A DNA stretch of 64,000 nucleotides from Holdemania massiliensis (GCF_022440805.1 NZ_JAKNTK010000001.1:372001-436000); one strand, 5' to 3'. Numbered from the stretch's first letter, positions 1-8,531 are shown. Numbers and translations are program-made. The notes: generated by a model not told the origin, from the sequence alone.

Positions 1-333
1 AAAGACAGCGGCGTGGCAGTCATTCAGATATGGAATCAGGATGTGGAAGTCGCTCATGATTTCCTTTCTCAATCCGCGGAAGCGATGCCAATGACCAATC
101 TGAGTGCTTATACGGGCAGTTTAATGGTGGTGACTGGCGGCCAAGACAATACTGTAACCACCGCTATCACAGACCCGATCTTTGAAGCTGCGGTCAATAC
201 CCAAATCACGACTCATCTGGATGTGCCGCGCGGTACGCATTCCCTGGGCGCAGGAGATTTCGGCAATGATCCGCAGGTTCAGAATGCGGTTGTTGAAGCT
301 ACCGTTCACTTCTTTGCGGATCAGATGCAGTAA
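1..333 (+). CDS. Alpha/beta hydrolase, C-terminal fragment (5' end outside window)
   Basis: The reading frame is open from base 1, so this is the last ~110 codons of a gene that begins upstream. The fragment contains GGQDNTV, which fits the acid-residue strand of an alpha/beta hydrolase, and GTHSLG, which fits the loop carrying the catalytic histidine. The nucleophile elbow would lie outside the window, so substrate and localisation cannot be judged. A GTG at 13 is only an internal codon, not a convincing start. A hairpin terminator follows at 407-433. The family call is from these two motifs and is moderately secure. Confidence 0.6.
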   Translation, partial: KDSGVAVIQIWNQDVEVAHDFLSQSAEAMPMTNLSAYTGSLMVVTGGQDNTVTTAITDPIFEAAVNTQITTHLDVPRGTHSLGAGDFGNDPQVQNAVVEATVHFFADQMQ

Positions 334-406
334 ACAAACCCAATCCCGCTGAACTGAATCATGAAGAAATGAGAATCAGATGATAGGTTCAGTTAATCCT
401 CCCTAC

Positions 407-433
407 AAAAAAGGCAGATACGCTGCCTTTTTG
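407..433 (+). terminator. Intrinsic terminator after the hydrolase
   Basis: Ten-base perfect arms AAAAAGGCAG (408-417) and CTGCCTTTTT (423-432) around a five-base loop. The A-rich and T-rich flanks would let it work in both directions. Confidence 0.8.
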
Positions 434-806
434 TCATTCTGATCATATCGGGGTGAGTCATCATAATAAGGAAGGTGCAAAACTGATCATAGAATGATTT
501 ATAGAAATGATGTTAATATCAAAAAACGGATTAGGATAATCATCTGAAATTCCGTGCATTGGTTGAGTATAGACGGTGATAAAGAAAAGAATGAATTTGA
601 ATTGCCAGTGTTTATGGCAAGTTGTCTATTTCTATTGATAAACTTTACATAATGCGCTTTAATGAAATAAAGCATGATGTATTTTGATTTAACAGGGACT
701 GTTTTGTTCGGATAATGTAAGATATCCAGCGGCAAATGCAGAGTGATGGTGTTTGATAGTCTTTAGAATCTGCGGACAGCTGGATGCATAAGATTTGGAG
801 GAACTT
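434..806. other. AT-rich intergenic stretch
   Basis: About 370 bases with no convincing gene. A 78-codon frame on the minus strand (499-735) starts at TTG without a ribosome-binding site and its product resembles no protein, so it is not called. No strong promoter pair was identified; the promoter of the next gene should be in here. Confidence 0.5.
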
Positions 807-2039
807 ATGAGAAAGTCTATTCTATTCTTCGCTATCGCGTTTATATCAATTTGTTCTGTTCTGTTTTTTTTGAATGGATTTATTAAGGAAAATAAAAATG
901 AGGATAGAGAGACAGCGCAAGTTGATAATCAAAAGATTGCCCACAAAAAAGCTAATCAAAATAAAGTGAAAACAGATTCCAGAGGTGCCTCCTTCGAAAA
1001 GACAAGTGATTCCTATAAAATTGATATCCATAGTTCATATGTCCAAAATGAATCAATGGAGCTTGGAGAGTTTCGTTTTGATAACAATTTTATTCAATCT
1101 GACAGTCTACTGTTGTCTGAATATGAGGATCGCGTCTATTTTAGAGGCTTAGGCGGGAACTTGCTTTGTTATAACGGCACAAAAACGGAAGTGATTTTAA
1201 ATGAAGTCATTTCTAACATTTATCAAAGTGATCAATTTTTAACGTGTTTACTTGAAGATCGGGATCAAATTGTTTTGTTGGATTTAAAAGAAAATCAATA
1301 TAAAACATTCCCATATTCTCTTCCTTTTAATAAGAAAGACTGTTGGATACAATGCCTTTATCATGTAACCAATGATTCCTGTGTGGTATATAACTTAACT
1401 GATAAAGATAATTTATATGTATTGGATAATGATACCTATTCAATCATGACTGAAGATGCACTGGCGGCTCATTTTAAAGTAGAAGATTCTGATTATTATT
1501 TATATAATGGGGAGTATGGAGCATCTGGCAATTTCTATGAAAATAGTGTTTTAATTGATCAGTTCGTAGAAGAGATACAGGTAGTCGATTCTAATCTTTA
1601 TTACTTAAAAAATAAGAATGTATATGGCGGATATTTAGTAGAGAACTATTTAATGAAATATGATACACAAAATAAGAAAATAAGTCAGTTAGTCAAAACA
1701 CCAGTCATCTCTTTTTTGGCAACAGAAATGGGTGTTTATTATTCTTTAGATCCAACGTGCTTTAAAGAAAAGCCGATTAGTTTAGAAAACGCTGATGAAC
1801 TCAGAATGAACGAGAACCGCGGTGTTTATTTTTTAAGCAGCCAAGGAATGTTAACCCAAATTTCTAATGAACTTTATTCAGGTTTTCAGAACTGCCAGTA
1901 TGGACTGATTGGGATCATTCCACTTGAAGATACGATAGAGATTCATTTAATAAACGAACCAACAAAAGTTTTAGATAAATTGGATACTAATCTAAGCAAA
2001 TTTATTCAGCATCGGTGGAAATATAATGAAAGTTTCTAA
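807..2039 (+). CDS. Membrane-anchored protein of unknown function
   Basis: The ATG at 807 is chosen over an in-frame TTG at 795 because GGAGGA at 797-802 sits at the right distance. The 410-residue product has one N-terminal membrane segment (about residues 5-24), a lysine-rich linker (25-65), then a long extracytoplasmic region. Repeated tyrosine-rich stretches (YYLYNGEYG, LYYLKNKNVYGG) recall DUF5050-type beta-propeller proteins, but this is only a resemblance. The gene is clearly more AT-rich than the 3-7 kb neighbours, a possible sign of transfer. It stands alone, with terminated DNA upstream and no partner downstream. Confidence 0.65.
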   Translation: MRKSILFFAIAFISICSVLFFLNGFIKENKNEDRETAQVDNQKIAHKKANQNKVKTDSRGASFEKTSDSYKIDIHSSYVQNESMELGEFRFDNNFIQSDSLLLSEYEDRVYFRGLGGNLLCYNGTKTEVILNEVISNIYQSDQFLTCLLEDRDQIVLLDLKENQYKTFPYSLPFNKKDCWIQCLYHVTNDSCVVYNLTDKDNLYVLDNDTYSIMTEDALAAHFKVEDSDYYLYNGEYGASGNFYENSVLIDQFVEEIQVVDSNLYYLKNKNVYGGYLVENYLMKYDTQNKKISQLVKTPVISFLATEMGVYYSLDPTCFKEKPISLENADELRMNENRGVYFLSSQGMLTQISNELYSGFQNCQYGLIGIIPLEDTIEIHLINEPTKVLDKLDTNLSKFIQHRWKYNESF

Positions 2040-2268
2040 TAAAAAACAGGTTGCAGAAAAGAAAAACAATCATTAATTGATATAAAGTTTTGAAGCTCCT
2101 TTTAAAAGAAGGTAGCGGGCAAAGCGTCAAAAGAATGAGCCACAATTTTATTTCCATTTGTTATCCATAATGCCGAAATAATTATTGTAACACAATCTGA
2201 ATTGATAAAAGAATTAAGTGGTTAAGCAGCTGAAGCTGAGAATAATAACCCACAGACTAATGAAAACG

Positions 2269-2997
2269 TTATTTAATCAGCGTCGTATCCCAATGTTCTA
2301 CTTGCTCATAAAATTGTTCACTTTCCGGGCTGTTCTTCTGTTGATAAGTGTCAGTAAAGGAATGCAGGAAACGGAAGAAAATCTGAGTGTAATGAATTGG
2401 GGTTTGCGGGTCATTGCGATGCCGCAGAATTTGAAGAAGAATGCCGCCGAAAAGGATATCGGCTGCCGCAATCAGGCTGTCTACATCTTCAGCTCGGAAA
2501 TAACCATCTTCAACACAGGGAAGCAGAATATTCTGATTCTTTTTTATAAAATCGGTTTCCTGTATCTGAGCGGAAAGTTTAGGATTGAGCTGTTCCTGAA
2601 TTTCAGGAAAAACCGCAAAGTAATCCGGAATGCACTGATAAATCCTGGTTTTGTCTTCCATCTGAAAAAAATACAGGAACAGACGCGGATGCTGAAATGA
2701 CTCACGGCATTGTGCCAGCCATTGACTAAGATAGTGATAAAGCGAACTGTCGCATTTCGTCTGCAGCTGGGAAGCTTCAACCCAGATCCGGCTCATCCGA
2801 TCTATCAAGGTGAATGCGATCAGCTGATTCATATTCTGAAAATAGTTATAAAGCGTTGCACTGTTATAGCCGGCTGCATCCGCAACCTGCCTCAGCGTGA
2901 TCGCATCAACGGACAGAGTATCGGTAAGCGAGATTACAGCCTCGATAAAGTAGCGGGTCATTCGGGATTTTTTTAATTGAGCATTATGTTCATTCAT
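2269..2997 (-). CDS. TetR/AcrR-family transcriptional repressor
   Basis: The start at 2997 is preferred to 3021 because GAGGAC lies just upstream of it. The 242-residue product has an N-terminal helix-turn-helix (about residues 12-55) with ITLRQVADAAGYNSATLYNYF, the classic TetR recognition region shown here in part, and a longer ligand-binding helical domain. It is divergent from the flavodoxin/ferredoxin lipoprotein gene, and the 140-base gap holds a doubled palindrome (3051-3082). The likely role is autoregulation plus control of that neighbour. The inducer is unknown. Confidence 0.88.
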   Translation of the reverse strand: MNEHNAQLKKSRMTRYFIEAVISLTDTLSVDAITLRQVADAAGYNSATLYNYFQNMNQLIAFTLIDRMSRIWVEASQLQTKCDSSLYHYLSQWLAQCRESFQHPRLFLYFFQMEDKTRIYQCIPDYFAVFPEIQEQLNPKLSAQIQETDFIKKNQNILLPCVEDGYFRAEDVDSLIAAADILFGGILLQILRHRNDPQTPIHYTQIFFRFLHSFTDTYQQKNSPESEQFYEQVEHWDTTLIK

Positions 2998-3050
2998 GGT
3001 CGTGTCCTCTTTGTCTGTCATTATAGCACAAATTCATAACCAAGAAAATT

Positions 3051-3082
3051 AATCAAATGATTGTAAAAATAATCATTTGATT
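3051..3082. promoter_or_regulatory. Doubled palindromic operator between TetR gene and flavodoxin gene
   Basis: Arms AATCAAATGATT (3051-3062) and AATCATTTGATT (3071-3082) are perfect inverted repeats of each other. Each arm is itself near-palindromic (AATCA-N2-TGATT), giving two sites centred 20 bp apart, about two helical turns. This fits two TetR dimers binding on the same face. Confidence 0.7.
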
Positions 3083-3136
3083 GTTGAAAAATGGACAAAG
3101 CCTGATACAATGAAAGGGACGAGGGAGGATTTAGAA

Positions 3137-4024
3137 ATGAAGAAGGAAATATCACGTCGAAATTTCATTAAAGGAACTGCCGCTTTAACCGCTGGAGCAG
3201 CTCTAATGGGACTGGCAGGATGCGCTCAGGAAGAGGCGCAAACAACCCCGGAAGCACCAAAATCGAAACATGTAAAGGTTGCGGTTTTTTCACCAACGGA
3301 AGGAACGAAGAATGCGGCTGCGATGTTGGCTGCGAAGTTCTCAGATGATGTTGAGTTCGCTGACCTGACCAACGCTGCATCCCGAACTGAGGAAGTCACG
3401 TTTACCGCAGAGGATCTGGCGATTGTAGCCGCGCCGTCCTATGGCGGACAGATTCCGATGATCGAAGGTCTGTTTACTAATTTAAAAGGGGATAATACAC
3501 CTTGCGTGGTCGTTTGTGCTTTTGGCAACCGAGCCGCGGAAAACGTCTATGCCAACATTGCCAACATTGTGTCGGCTCAGGGATTTGTGGTTGTCGGAGC
3601 GATCGGCCTGGTTACGCCGCATGTCTTCTCCAGCAACGCCAAAGCAGGCCACAGCCGGCCCAATGTTGAGGACAATCAGATCATGGCGGAATTTGCGAAG
3701 AAAGTCATGGATAAGCTGAACAGCGGTACGATTGAGGCGATGAAGCTGGAAGGCTCCGCGGAAGTTGATTTCGCTAAGGAAATCTCCGTAGCGCCGAAAG
3801 AATTCAAAGTGGAAAACTGCGTAAAGTGCGGAGCATGTGCTACGAATTGTTCTACAGGAGCGATTGATCCGCAGACTTTAGAAATTGATGAATCAAAATG
3901 TATCAACTGCATGCGCTGTTCCTTCGTCTGTGAATTCAATGCCCGTTCTTATGACACGGCTGTAAAACGTGAATTCATCGAAGGAAAACTGTCAACAAAG
4001 AAACCTGTTGAATATTTTGTTTAA
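3137..4024 (+). CDS. Tat-exported flavodoxin/ferredoxin lipoprotein
   Basis: Start at 3137, with GGGAGG at 3123-3128; longer in-frame starts upstream lack a site. The 295-residue product begins with a twin-arginine signal (SRRNFIKG) followed by a lipobox LAGC, so it should be exported folded and lipid-anchored. Residues ~40-190 are flavodoxin-like (FSPTEGTKNAA phosphate loop, APSYGGQ). The C-terminus has two [4Fe-4S] ferredoxin motifs, from C228 (CVKCGACATNC) and C255 (CINCMRCSFVC). The domain order matches EFR1-type electron-transfer proteins, which are usually cytoplasmic. It probably passes electrons to an extracytoplasmic partner and is probably controlled by the divergent TetR. Confidence 0.85.
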   Translation: MKKEISRRNFIKGTAALTAGAALMGLAGCAQEEAQTTPEAPKSKHVKVAVFSPTEGTKNAAAMLAAKFSDDVEFADLTNAASRTEEVTFTAEDLAIVAAPSYGGQIPMIEGLFTNLKGDNTPCVVVCAFGNRAAENVYANIANIVSAQGFVVVGAIGLVTPHVFSSNAKAGHSRPNVEDNQIMAEFAKKVMDKLNSGTIEAMKLEGSAEVDFAKEISVAPKEFKVENCVKCGACATNCSTGAIDPQTLEIDESKCINCMRCSFVCEFNARSYDTAVKREFIEGKLSTKKPVEYFV

Positions 4025-4065
4025 TTAGACAATAAAGAAATCGGAATTGGGTCATACAGACCATT

Positions 4066-4092
4066 AAAAGCCGCAGATCATCTGCGGTTTTT
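4066..4092 (+). terminator. Intrinsic terminator after flavodoxin/ferredoxin gene
   Basis: CCGCAGA (4071-4077) and TCTGCGG (4081-4087) form a short-loop stem followed by TTTTT. Confidence 0.75.
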
Positions 4093-4164
4093 AAATGTTT
4101 CATTTCAAATATTTACTTTGATAGAACTGAAAAAAGGATTAAGCTTAAAGAAAGGGAACAGCAT

Positions 4165-4689
4165 ATGAATTGTGTGGGGGTCATGATGAAATATAAAACA
4201 AACTGGTTGGGAATTATTCTTATCGCTATGGCATTGCTCGTTTTAGGCGTTGTTTTTATCTTGAATCTTGTTCGTGAAGAACAGGAATTCAGGGGATTAA
4301 AAACACTTTCGGTTTTCCAATTTGATAATGATGGGGATGATGTGAAGCCGCAGGGAAGAATGGAACTAGAAAGTACCGTTGATTTTCTTACTCTGGAATT
4401 GAATGGACAAACCTGTCGGATTGCTAAGCCGGAAGGTTTGGTTGGGGCATATCAAGGCGGACCTTATTTTTGTGAAAGCAATATTCCGTGGGCAATCTAT
4501 TTTGGGAAGCATTATGATACGATTGGAATTGCCGAACTGACCCATGTCTTAATTCATGGTGATCAACGCAGTTTCCAGTATACAGGAAGCTATTTTCTAT
4601 GCTTTATTCAAAATGAATCTTATAAGCTGAACAAACAAGAATGTATCCGGCGCTTTAAAAAATTAACTTCTGCCCCATTGTGGGATTAA
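4165..4689 (+). CDS. Small membrane-anchored protein, unknown function
   Basis: The ATG at 4165 follows AAAGGGAA at usual spacing; ATGs at 4183 and 4186 are alternatives. The 174-residue product has one strong membrane segment (about 14-35) and then a soluble domain of roughly 130 residues with no motif I recognise. It stands alone between terminators at 4066 and 4708. The function is unknown. Confidence 0.65.
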   Translation: MNCVGVMMKYKTNWLGIILIAMALLVLGVVFILNLVREEQEFRGLKTLSVFQFDNDGDDVKPQGRMELESTVDFLTLELNGQTCRIAKPEGLVGAYQGGPYFCESNIPWAIYFGKHYDTIGIAELTHVLIHGDQRSFQYTGSYFLCFIQNESYKLNKQECIRRFKKLTSAPLWD

Positions 4690-4707
4690 ACAAAAAAAGC
4701 ATAAGAA

Positions 4708-4735
4708 AATCCGGCAAACGTAAGCTCGCCGGATT
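4708..4735. terminator. Bidirectional terminator between convergent genes
   Basis: AATCCGGC (4708-4715) pairs with GCCGGATT (4728-4735) between the plus-strand membrane protein and the minus-strand FAD reductase. Confidence 0.65.
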
Positions 4736-4746
4736 ATTCAGTTCAA

Positions 4747-6513
4747 TTAAAGCTCAGCCAATTCACGGCCTAACATATAGGACAACGTGCAGCAGACAGC
4801 ACCTAAGTTCTGTCCAGGCATAACGAAGTTGTACGAGTTGGCATAGAAATCGCCGACCATGATGCCTGTGTTGTACAAGCCCTCAATCGGCTGATCATTC
4901 GCGTCACAGACCTGCAGATGATCGTTCGTGCGCAGACCGCCGCAGACGGTTAAGAAAGTTGCGCCAGTGACTTTGGAACCATAGAACGGAGCGGTATCGA
5001 TCGGATAGAGAACTTCCGGATTAACATGATATTCCTCATCCAGGCCAGCCTTGGCATATTCATTGTAGCGCTTGATGCTGGCGAGGGCATTGGCTTTGAC
5101 TTCATCGCTGTAGCCTTCATACATCTTTTCAACCAATTCTTCTAAGGTATCCGCTTTGAAGTAGTTGGAATTGCTGTTCCACATTTCAATATATTCTTCC
5201 GGTGAATAAGCTTTAATGCCGTTTTCTTCATCGACGCAGTGGCCAAACGGTTCCCATTGATCCTGGGTGTAAGCATAGTTGACATCCCAAACCCCGAAAG
5301 CAGTCCGTTCCGGCAGCTGCAGTACAGACATGGCGCCATAGGCAAAGTTGGTTACTTCATTCTGATACCGCTGACCGCGGACATCCAGATTCAATCCCCA
5401 GAAGTTGGAAATTACCGCATGAGAAGGTCCCGGAACACCGCCGTTGATCATCGGAGCACAAGGATAAGTTTTCTGCCAGGCTGCGCCGACCCACAATCCC
5501 ATTTTCTGTCCGTCGCCTGGCATTAAACCGTTGTAGACTAAACCGGCATCGTAATCAACCTCATCCGACAGTGTATCCTTGAAAATTTCATACGCCCATG
5601 GTGAATACTTGGCCATCATATCCTTATTGCGGGAGAAGTCGCCGGTAGCCAGGACAATCGCCTTGCGTCCGACATATTTAACATAGCTGCCGTCTTCTTT
5701 CTGCGCGATGACCGCGGATACTCGGCCGGTATTCTCATTTTCGCGAATCAGATATTTTGCGACCGTTTTATAATGAATTTCACCGCCCATGTCAGCGATA
5801 TGGCTGGCATAAGCCTGAGCCTGCAGCGGGGCACCGAACAAGGCGCCGAACGGCTGTTCCTCATTCCAGAAATTGTGGGAAGCACTCGGTACGGTCAGGA
5901 CTCCATCAGGATCGTAATAACCTGGCTCCAGGCATACATGTAAGCCTTTGGCTTCCATCTTGTCAATCATCCAGTCTACAGATTCAGCACTGTTGTTGAT
6001 CCAGCGTTCCCATTTCTTTTTATCCATGAAATAAGTGCCGGAAGTCTGTTCGGTTTTAACGATTTCCCGGGCAATCTCTGGTGAATAATCAATTCCCTTC
6101 GCTTTTTGATATTTAGAACCCACGGCATGATTGGAACCACCGCGGGAATACGGCTGCGAACCGGCGGAGAACATCAGAACGTCAGCTCCCTGTTCCATCG
6201 CGGAACACATGGTGCATAAACCCGCCATACCGGAACCGATGACAATGATATCATGTTCGATCGTTTCCTTAATCTCTGATTCGGGAATCGGATCAGGGGC
6301 AATTTCAAATGACCATTTTGTCTGCGTAAAGGTCTCTGCGGTTAAAACGTTGTTTCCAGCAGGGGCTGATGAAGCTTCCGGCGTTTTGGCTTCGTTGTCT
6401 GAGGCACATCCGCCCAACATGCCGGCTGCGGCTAAGCCGACGGCTCCGGCCGCCGCGCCTTTGATAAAGTCCCGTCGGGAGATTCCAGATGTTGCTTTGT
6501 CTGTGTTTTTCAT
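4747..6513 (-). CDS. Tat-exported FAD-dependent reductase lipoprotein (FAD_binding_2 / fumarate-reductase-like)
   Basis: The 588-residue product has a twin-arginine signal (RR at 13-14, SRRDFIKG) and a lipobox with Cys36 (LGGC), so it should sit on the outer face of the membrane. The FAD loop GSGMAG is at 93-98, and the C-terminal GLYNTG fits the second FAD-binding region. There is no heme motif and no FMN-binding domain, so electrons must come from a partner. The usual HGxNRLGG loop, whose Arg binds the carboxylate in fumarate reductases, is replaced by YANSYNFVMPGQN. The substrate is therefore probably not fumarate. The divergent LysR gene is the likely regulator. The family is secure, the substrate unknown. 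Confidence 0.85.
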   Translation of the reverse strand: MKNTDKATSGISRRDFIKGAAAGAVGLAAAGMLGGCASDNEAKTPEASSAPAGNNVLTAETFTQTKWSFEIAPDPIPESEIKETIEHDIIVIGSGMAGLCTMCSAMEQGADVLMFSAGSQPYSRGGSNHAVGSKYQKAKGIDYSPEIAREIVKTEQTSGTYFMDKKKWERWINNSAESVDWMIDKMEAKGLHVCLEPGYYDPDGVLTVPSASHNFWNEEQPFGALFGAPLQAQAYASHIADMGGEIHYKTVAKYLIRENENTGRVSAVIAQKEDGSYVKYVGRKAIVLATGDFSRNKDMMAKYSPWAYEIFKDTLSDEVDYDAGLVYNGLMPGDGQKMGLWVGAAWQKTYPCAPMINGGVPGPSHAVISNFWGLNLDVRGQRYQNEVTNFAYGAMSVLQLPERTAFGVWDVNYAYTQDQWEPFGHCVDEENGIKAYSPEEYIEMWNSNSNYFKADTLEELVEKMYEGYSDEVKANALASIKRYNEYAKAGLDEEYHVNPEVLYPIDTAPFYGSKVTGATFLTVCGGLRTNDHLQVCDANDQPIEGLYNTGIMVGDFYANSYNFVMPGQNLGAVCCTLSYMLGRELAEL

Positions 6514-6560
6514 TTCTTTCCTCCTCGTTTTATGAGCTTTGTTCGCTTATGTCAGGATTG

Positions 6561-6595
6561 ACAATAAATGCACAATGCTCTTTAATGGTTATTGT
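6561..6595. promoter_or_regulatory. Inverted repeat in the reductase/LysR intergenic region
   Basis: ACAATAA (6561-6567) and TTATTGT (6589-6595) are perfect arms 21 bp apart, near the reductase promoter side. This is a candidate regulator site. Confidence 0.35.
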
Positions 6596-6630
6596 AGGCG
6601 TTTTCTGACCAAGTAAAAAGCAGTCTTTTT

Positions 6631-6644
6631 TTGCGCAGGCGCAA
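6631..6644. promoter_or_regulatory. Candidate LysR site
   Basis: TTGCGC-AG-GCGCAA is a perfect 14-bp palindrome containing the T-N11-A pattern of LysR-type recognition sites. It lies between the divergent reductase and LysR genes. Confidence 0.5.
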
Positions 6645-6710
6645 GAGAAAATTACTTTGTTCAGAAAGGATCAAGTTTAGTTTCAGTCAGAAAAGACAGG
6701 GGGAGTATGG

Positions 6711-7619
6711 ATGGATATCCAGCATCTGCGTTATTTCTTAACCGTCAGCCGAACGCTCAACTATACCAAAGCCGCAGAGGAATTATATATCAGCCGCCAA
6801 GCCGTTGCTCAGGCTGTCCGGCAGCTGGAAACTGAGCTGCAGTCGCCGTTGTTGATCAATCGCAAAAATACATTGGCACTGACGCCTTTAGGGAAGGTGT
6901 TTCAGAAGGAAGCCAGTAAAATTGTACGGTCATTTGGTCAGTTTGAGGCGGCAATGCTGAAACAGGCAGAGGATAAGAAAAACGAATTACGGATAGTCAT
7001 GGGCGCGGGAATTGTCTTAAATCTTTCAGCGGAGATGTTTGCGAACTTTTCCACTGCGTATACTTCGATTCTATTGTCCACAAAAGAAGAAGACAATGAA
7101 GCGATTCTGCGCCATGTTGAAGAAGGCGAGGCGGACCTGGGGTTAATCGGAACAACCCCAGCGTATATTCAAGGCTTTCGCTCGTGCTTAATCAAGAAGA
7201 GTGATCTGCATGTCTGCCTGCATATTGATCATCCCTTAGCGAAAAAGGAATCGTTGACCTTTCAGGATTTAAAAGGCGTACCGATGGTCGGCTTTGGGGA
7301 AAAGTATGATCTGCATCGCTATTATGTTCAGAAGTGTCATGAAAATGGCTTTGCGCCCACCTTTTCGATCATTACGGCCGATGTGAATATATCCCGCAAT
7401 CTGGTCCTGGAAAATCGATCGGTCAGTTTCGCTTTTCCGGATTACCGCAAGGACAGCCATCCTTCTGTCTCCAAAGTGAAGGTGCTGCCGTTAAATCTGG
7501 GGGAAACCGATGCTTGGGGTATTTATGCCATCACGCGAAGTGACGAAGAGATTACGCTGCCCCAACAGCTGTTCATTGAGTTTATGCAGCGTCAGGCAGG
7601 AACGGCCCTGTCTTGTTAG
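6711..7619 (+). CDS. LysR-family transcriptional regulator
   Basis: The 302-residue product has full LysR length. Residues 1-60 form the winged helix-turn-helix (LRYFLTVSRTLNYTKAAEEL then SRQAVAQAVRQLE), and the rest is a periplasmic-binding-protein-like effector domain. GGGGGA upstream of the ATG at 6711 supports this start. The gene is divergent from the Tat-exported FAD reductase. By family rule it should control that gene in response to a substrate-like ligand. Confidence 0.92.
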   Translation: MDIQHLRYFLTVSRTLNYTKAAEELYISRQAVAQAVRQLETELQSPLLINRKNTLALTPLGKVFQKEASKIVRSFGQFEAAMLKQAEDKKNELRIVMGAGIVLNLSAEMFANFSTAYTSILLSTKEEDNEAILRHVEEGEADLGLIGTTPAYIQGFRSCLIKKSDLHVCLHIDHPLAKKESLTFQDLKGVPMVGFGEKYDLHRYYVQKCHENGFAPTFSIITADVNISRNLVLENRSVSFAFPDYRKDSHPSVSKVKVLPLNLGETDAWGIYAITRSDEEITLPQQLFIEFMQRQAGTALSC

Positions 7620-7888
7620 GCTTTGGCGTCGGCTTTAATCTGAGTGCTGCGCTTATTTTCTAAGAGCGGGAACAGGAAGCCTTAAAGGAGCTTTGATTAT
7701 GCTTCTTTGACTGTCTGACGTCTTTAATTGTGCAGTGAAAGCAGCAGCTAAATTAAAATTTGTCAGGGATTCTGTTCAGCCATCCGGCTTTTCTTGATAT
7801 AATAGATCCAGAAGAACAGATTTCAGTAGAAATGCAAATGTAAATAAATCATCGTGTTGAAAAACTTTACAATTTTTAAAGAAAACAT
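7620..7888. other. Intergenic stretch with weak terminator and an extra -10 box
   Basis: AAAGGAGC (7684-7691) and GCTTCTTT (7701-7708) form a weak stem with one wobble pair, possibly the LysR terminator. A TATAAT at 7798-7803 lacks a good -35. No gene was seen. Confidence 0.35.
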
Positions 7889-7917
7889 TTGTCATTATGC
7901 CGCATTTGCGGTATAAC
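7889..7917 (+). promoter_or_regulatory. Promoter of guanylate-kinase-like gene with palindrome in the spacer
   Basis: -35 TTGTCA (7889-7894), 17-bp spacer, -10 TATAAC (7912-7917). The spacer contains the palindrome CCGCATTTGCGG (7900-7911), well placed for a repressor. Confidence 0.7.
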
Positions 7918-7949
7918 TACATTATGAAATCTTAGGGAGGGGCGAGTTT

Positions 7950-8531
7950 ATGGCAAAAGGATTGGTAGTGATTCTCAGCGGCGTCAGCAGTATTGGTAAA
8001 GATCAGGTTCGTCAGAAGCTGCTGAATGATCCGGAATTGGGCTTAATGGATATCATATCCCTGACCACACGGCCAAAGAAAGAAACGGAACGGGATGGTT
8101 CAGATTATTATTTTGTAAATCATAAGGATTTTGCGGATGCCGTGCGTGATCATCGAATGCTGGAATATACGGAATTCAACGGATATTATTATGGAACTCC
8201 GGCTGAACATGTGGAGTTTCTGACGGCTATGGGCAAGCATGTGCTGATCTCAGTGGAAGCTCAGGGCGTTGGTCAGATTCGGATTAAACACCCGGATAAC
8301 AAAGCTTTTTTCCTCGTGCCGACAAGTCTGGAAGAACTGGAAAAACAGATTCGACAGCGATATCATGCGGATGAGGCAAGTATTAATCTGCGGATGAATA
8401 AAGCGAAAACTGAATTAGAGCTGGCGAATATCTTCGGAACGTGTGTGCCGCTGACCTCGGATGAAGAAGTTTTCAACATCATTAAAAAGGAATTGTTGGA
8501 AGAACTGAAAAATCGCGAACAGAATTCATAA
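7950..8531 (+). CDS. Guanylate-kinase-like P-loop protein
   Basis: The 193-residue product has the size and motif order of guanylate kinase: a P-loop near residue 10 (GVSSIGKD), TTRPKKETERDGSDYYF in the GMP-binding region, then EYTEFNGYYYGTP. Gmk phosphorylates GMP to GDP. The P-loop differs from the usual GPSGxGKxT, so this may be a divergent or second Gmk rather than the housekeeping enzyme. GGGAGG upstream supports the start at 7950. It is monocistronic, with a weak hairpin after the stop. Confidence 0.75.
   Translation: MAKGLVVILSGVSSIGKDQVRQKLLNDPELGLMDIISLTTRPKKETERDGSDYYFVNHKDFADAVRDHRMLEYTEFNGYYYGTPAEHVEFLTAMGKHVLISVEAQGVGQIRIKHPDNKAFFLVPTSLEELEKQIRQRYHADEASINLRMNKAKTELELANIFGTCVPLTSDEEVFNIIKKELLEELKNREQNS

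Noticed and set aside
499..735. 78-codon minus-strand open frame
   Set aside because: TTG start, no ribosome-binding site, composition typical of AT-rich intergenic DNA.
2218..2700. 160-codon plus-strand frame opposite the TetR gene
   Set aside because: Antisense shadow of a clear TetR gene; product has no coherent domain.
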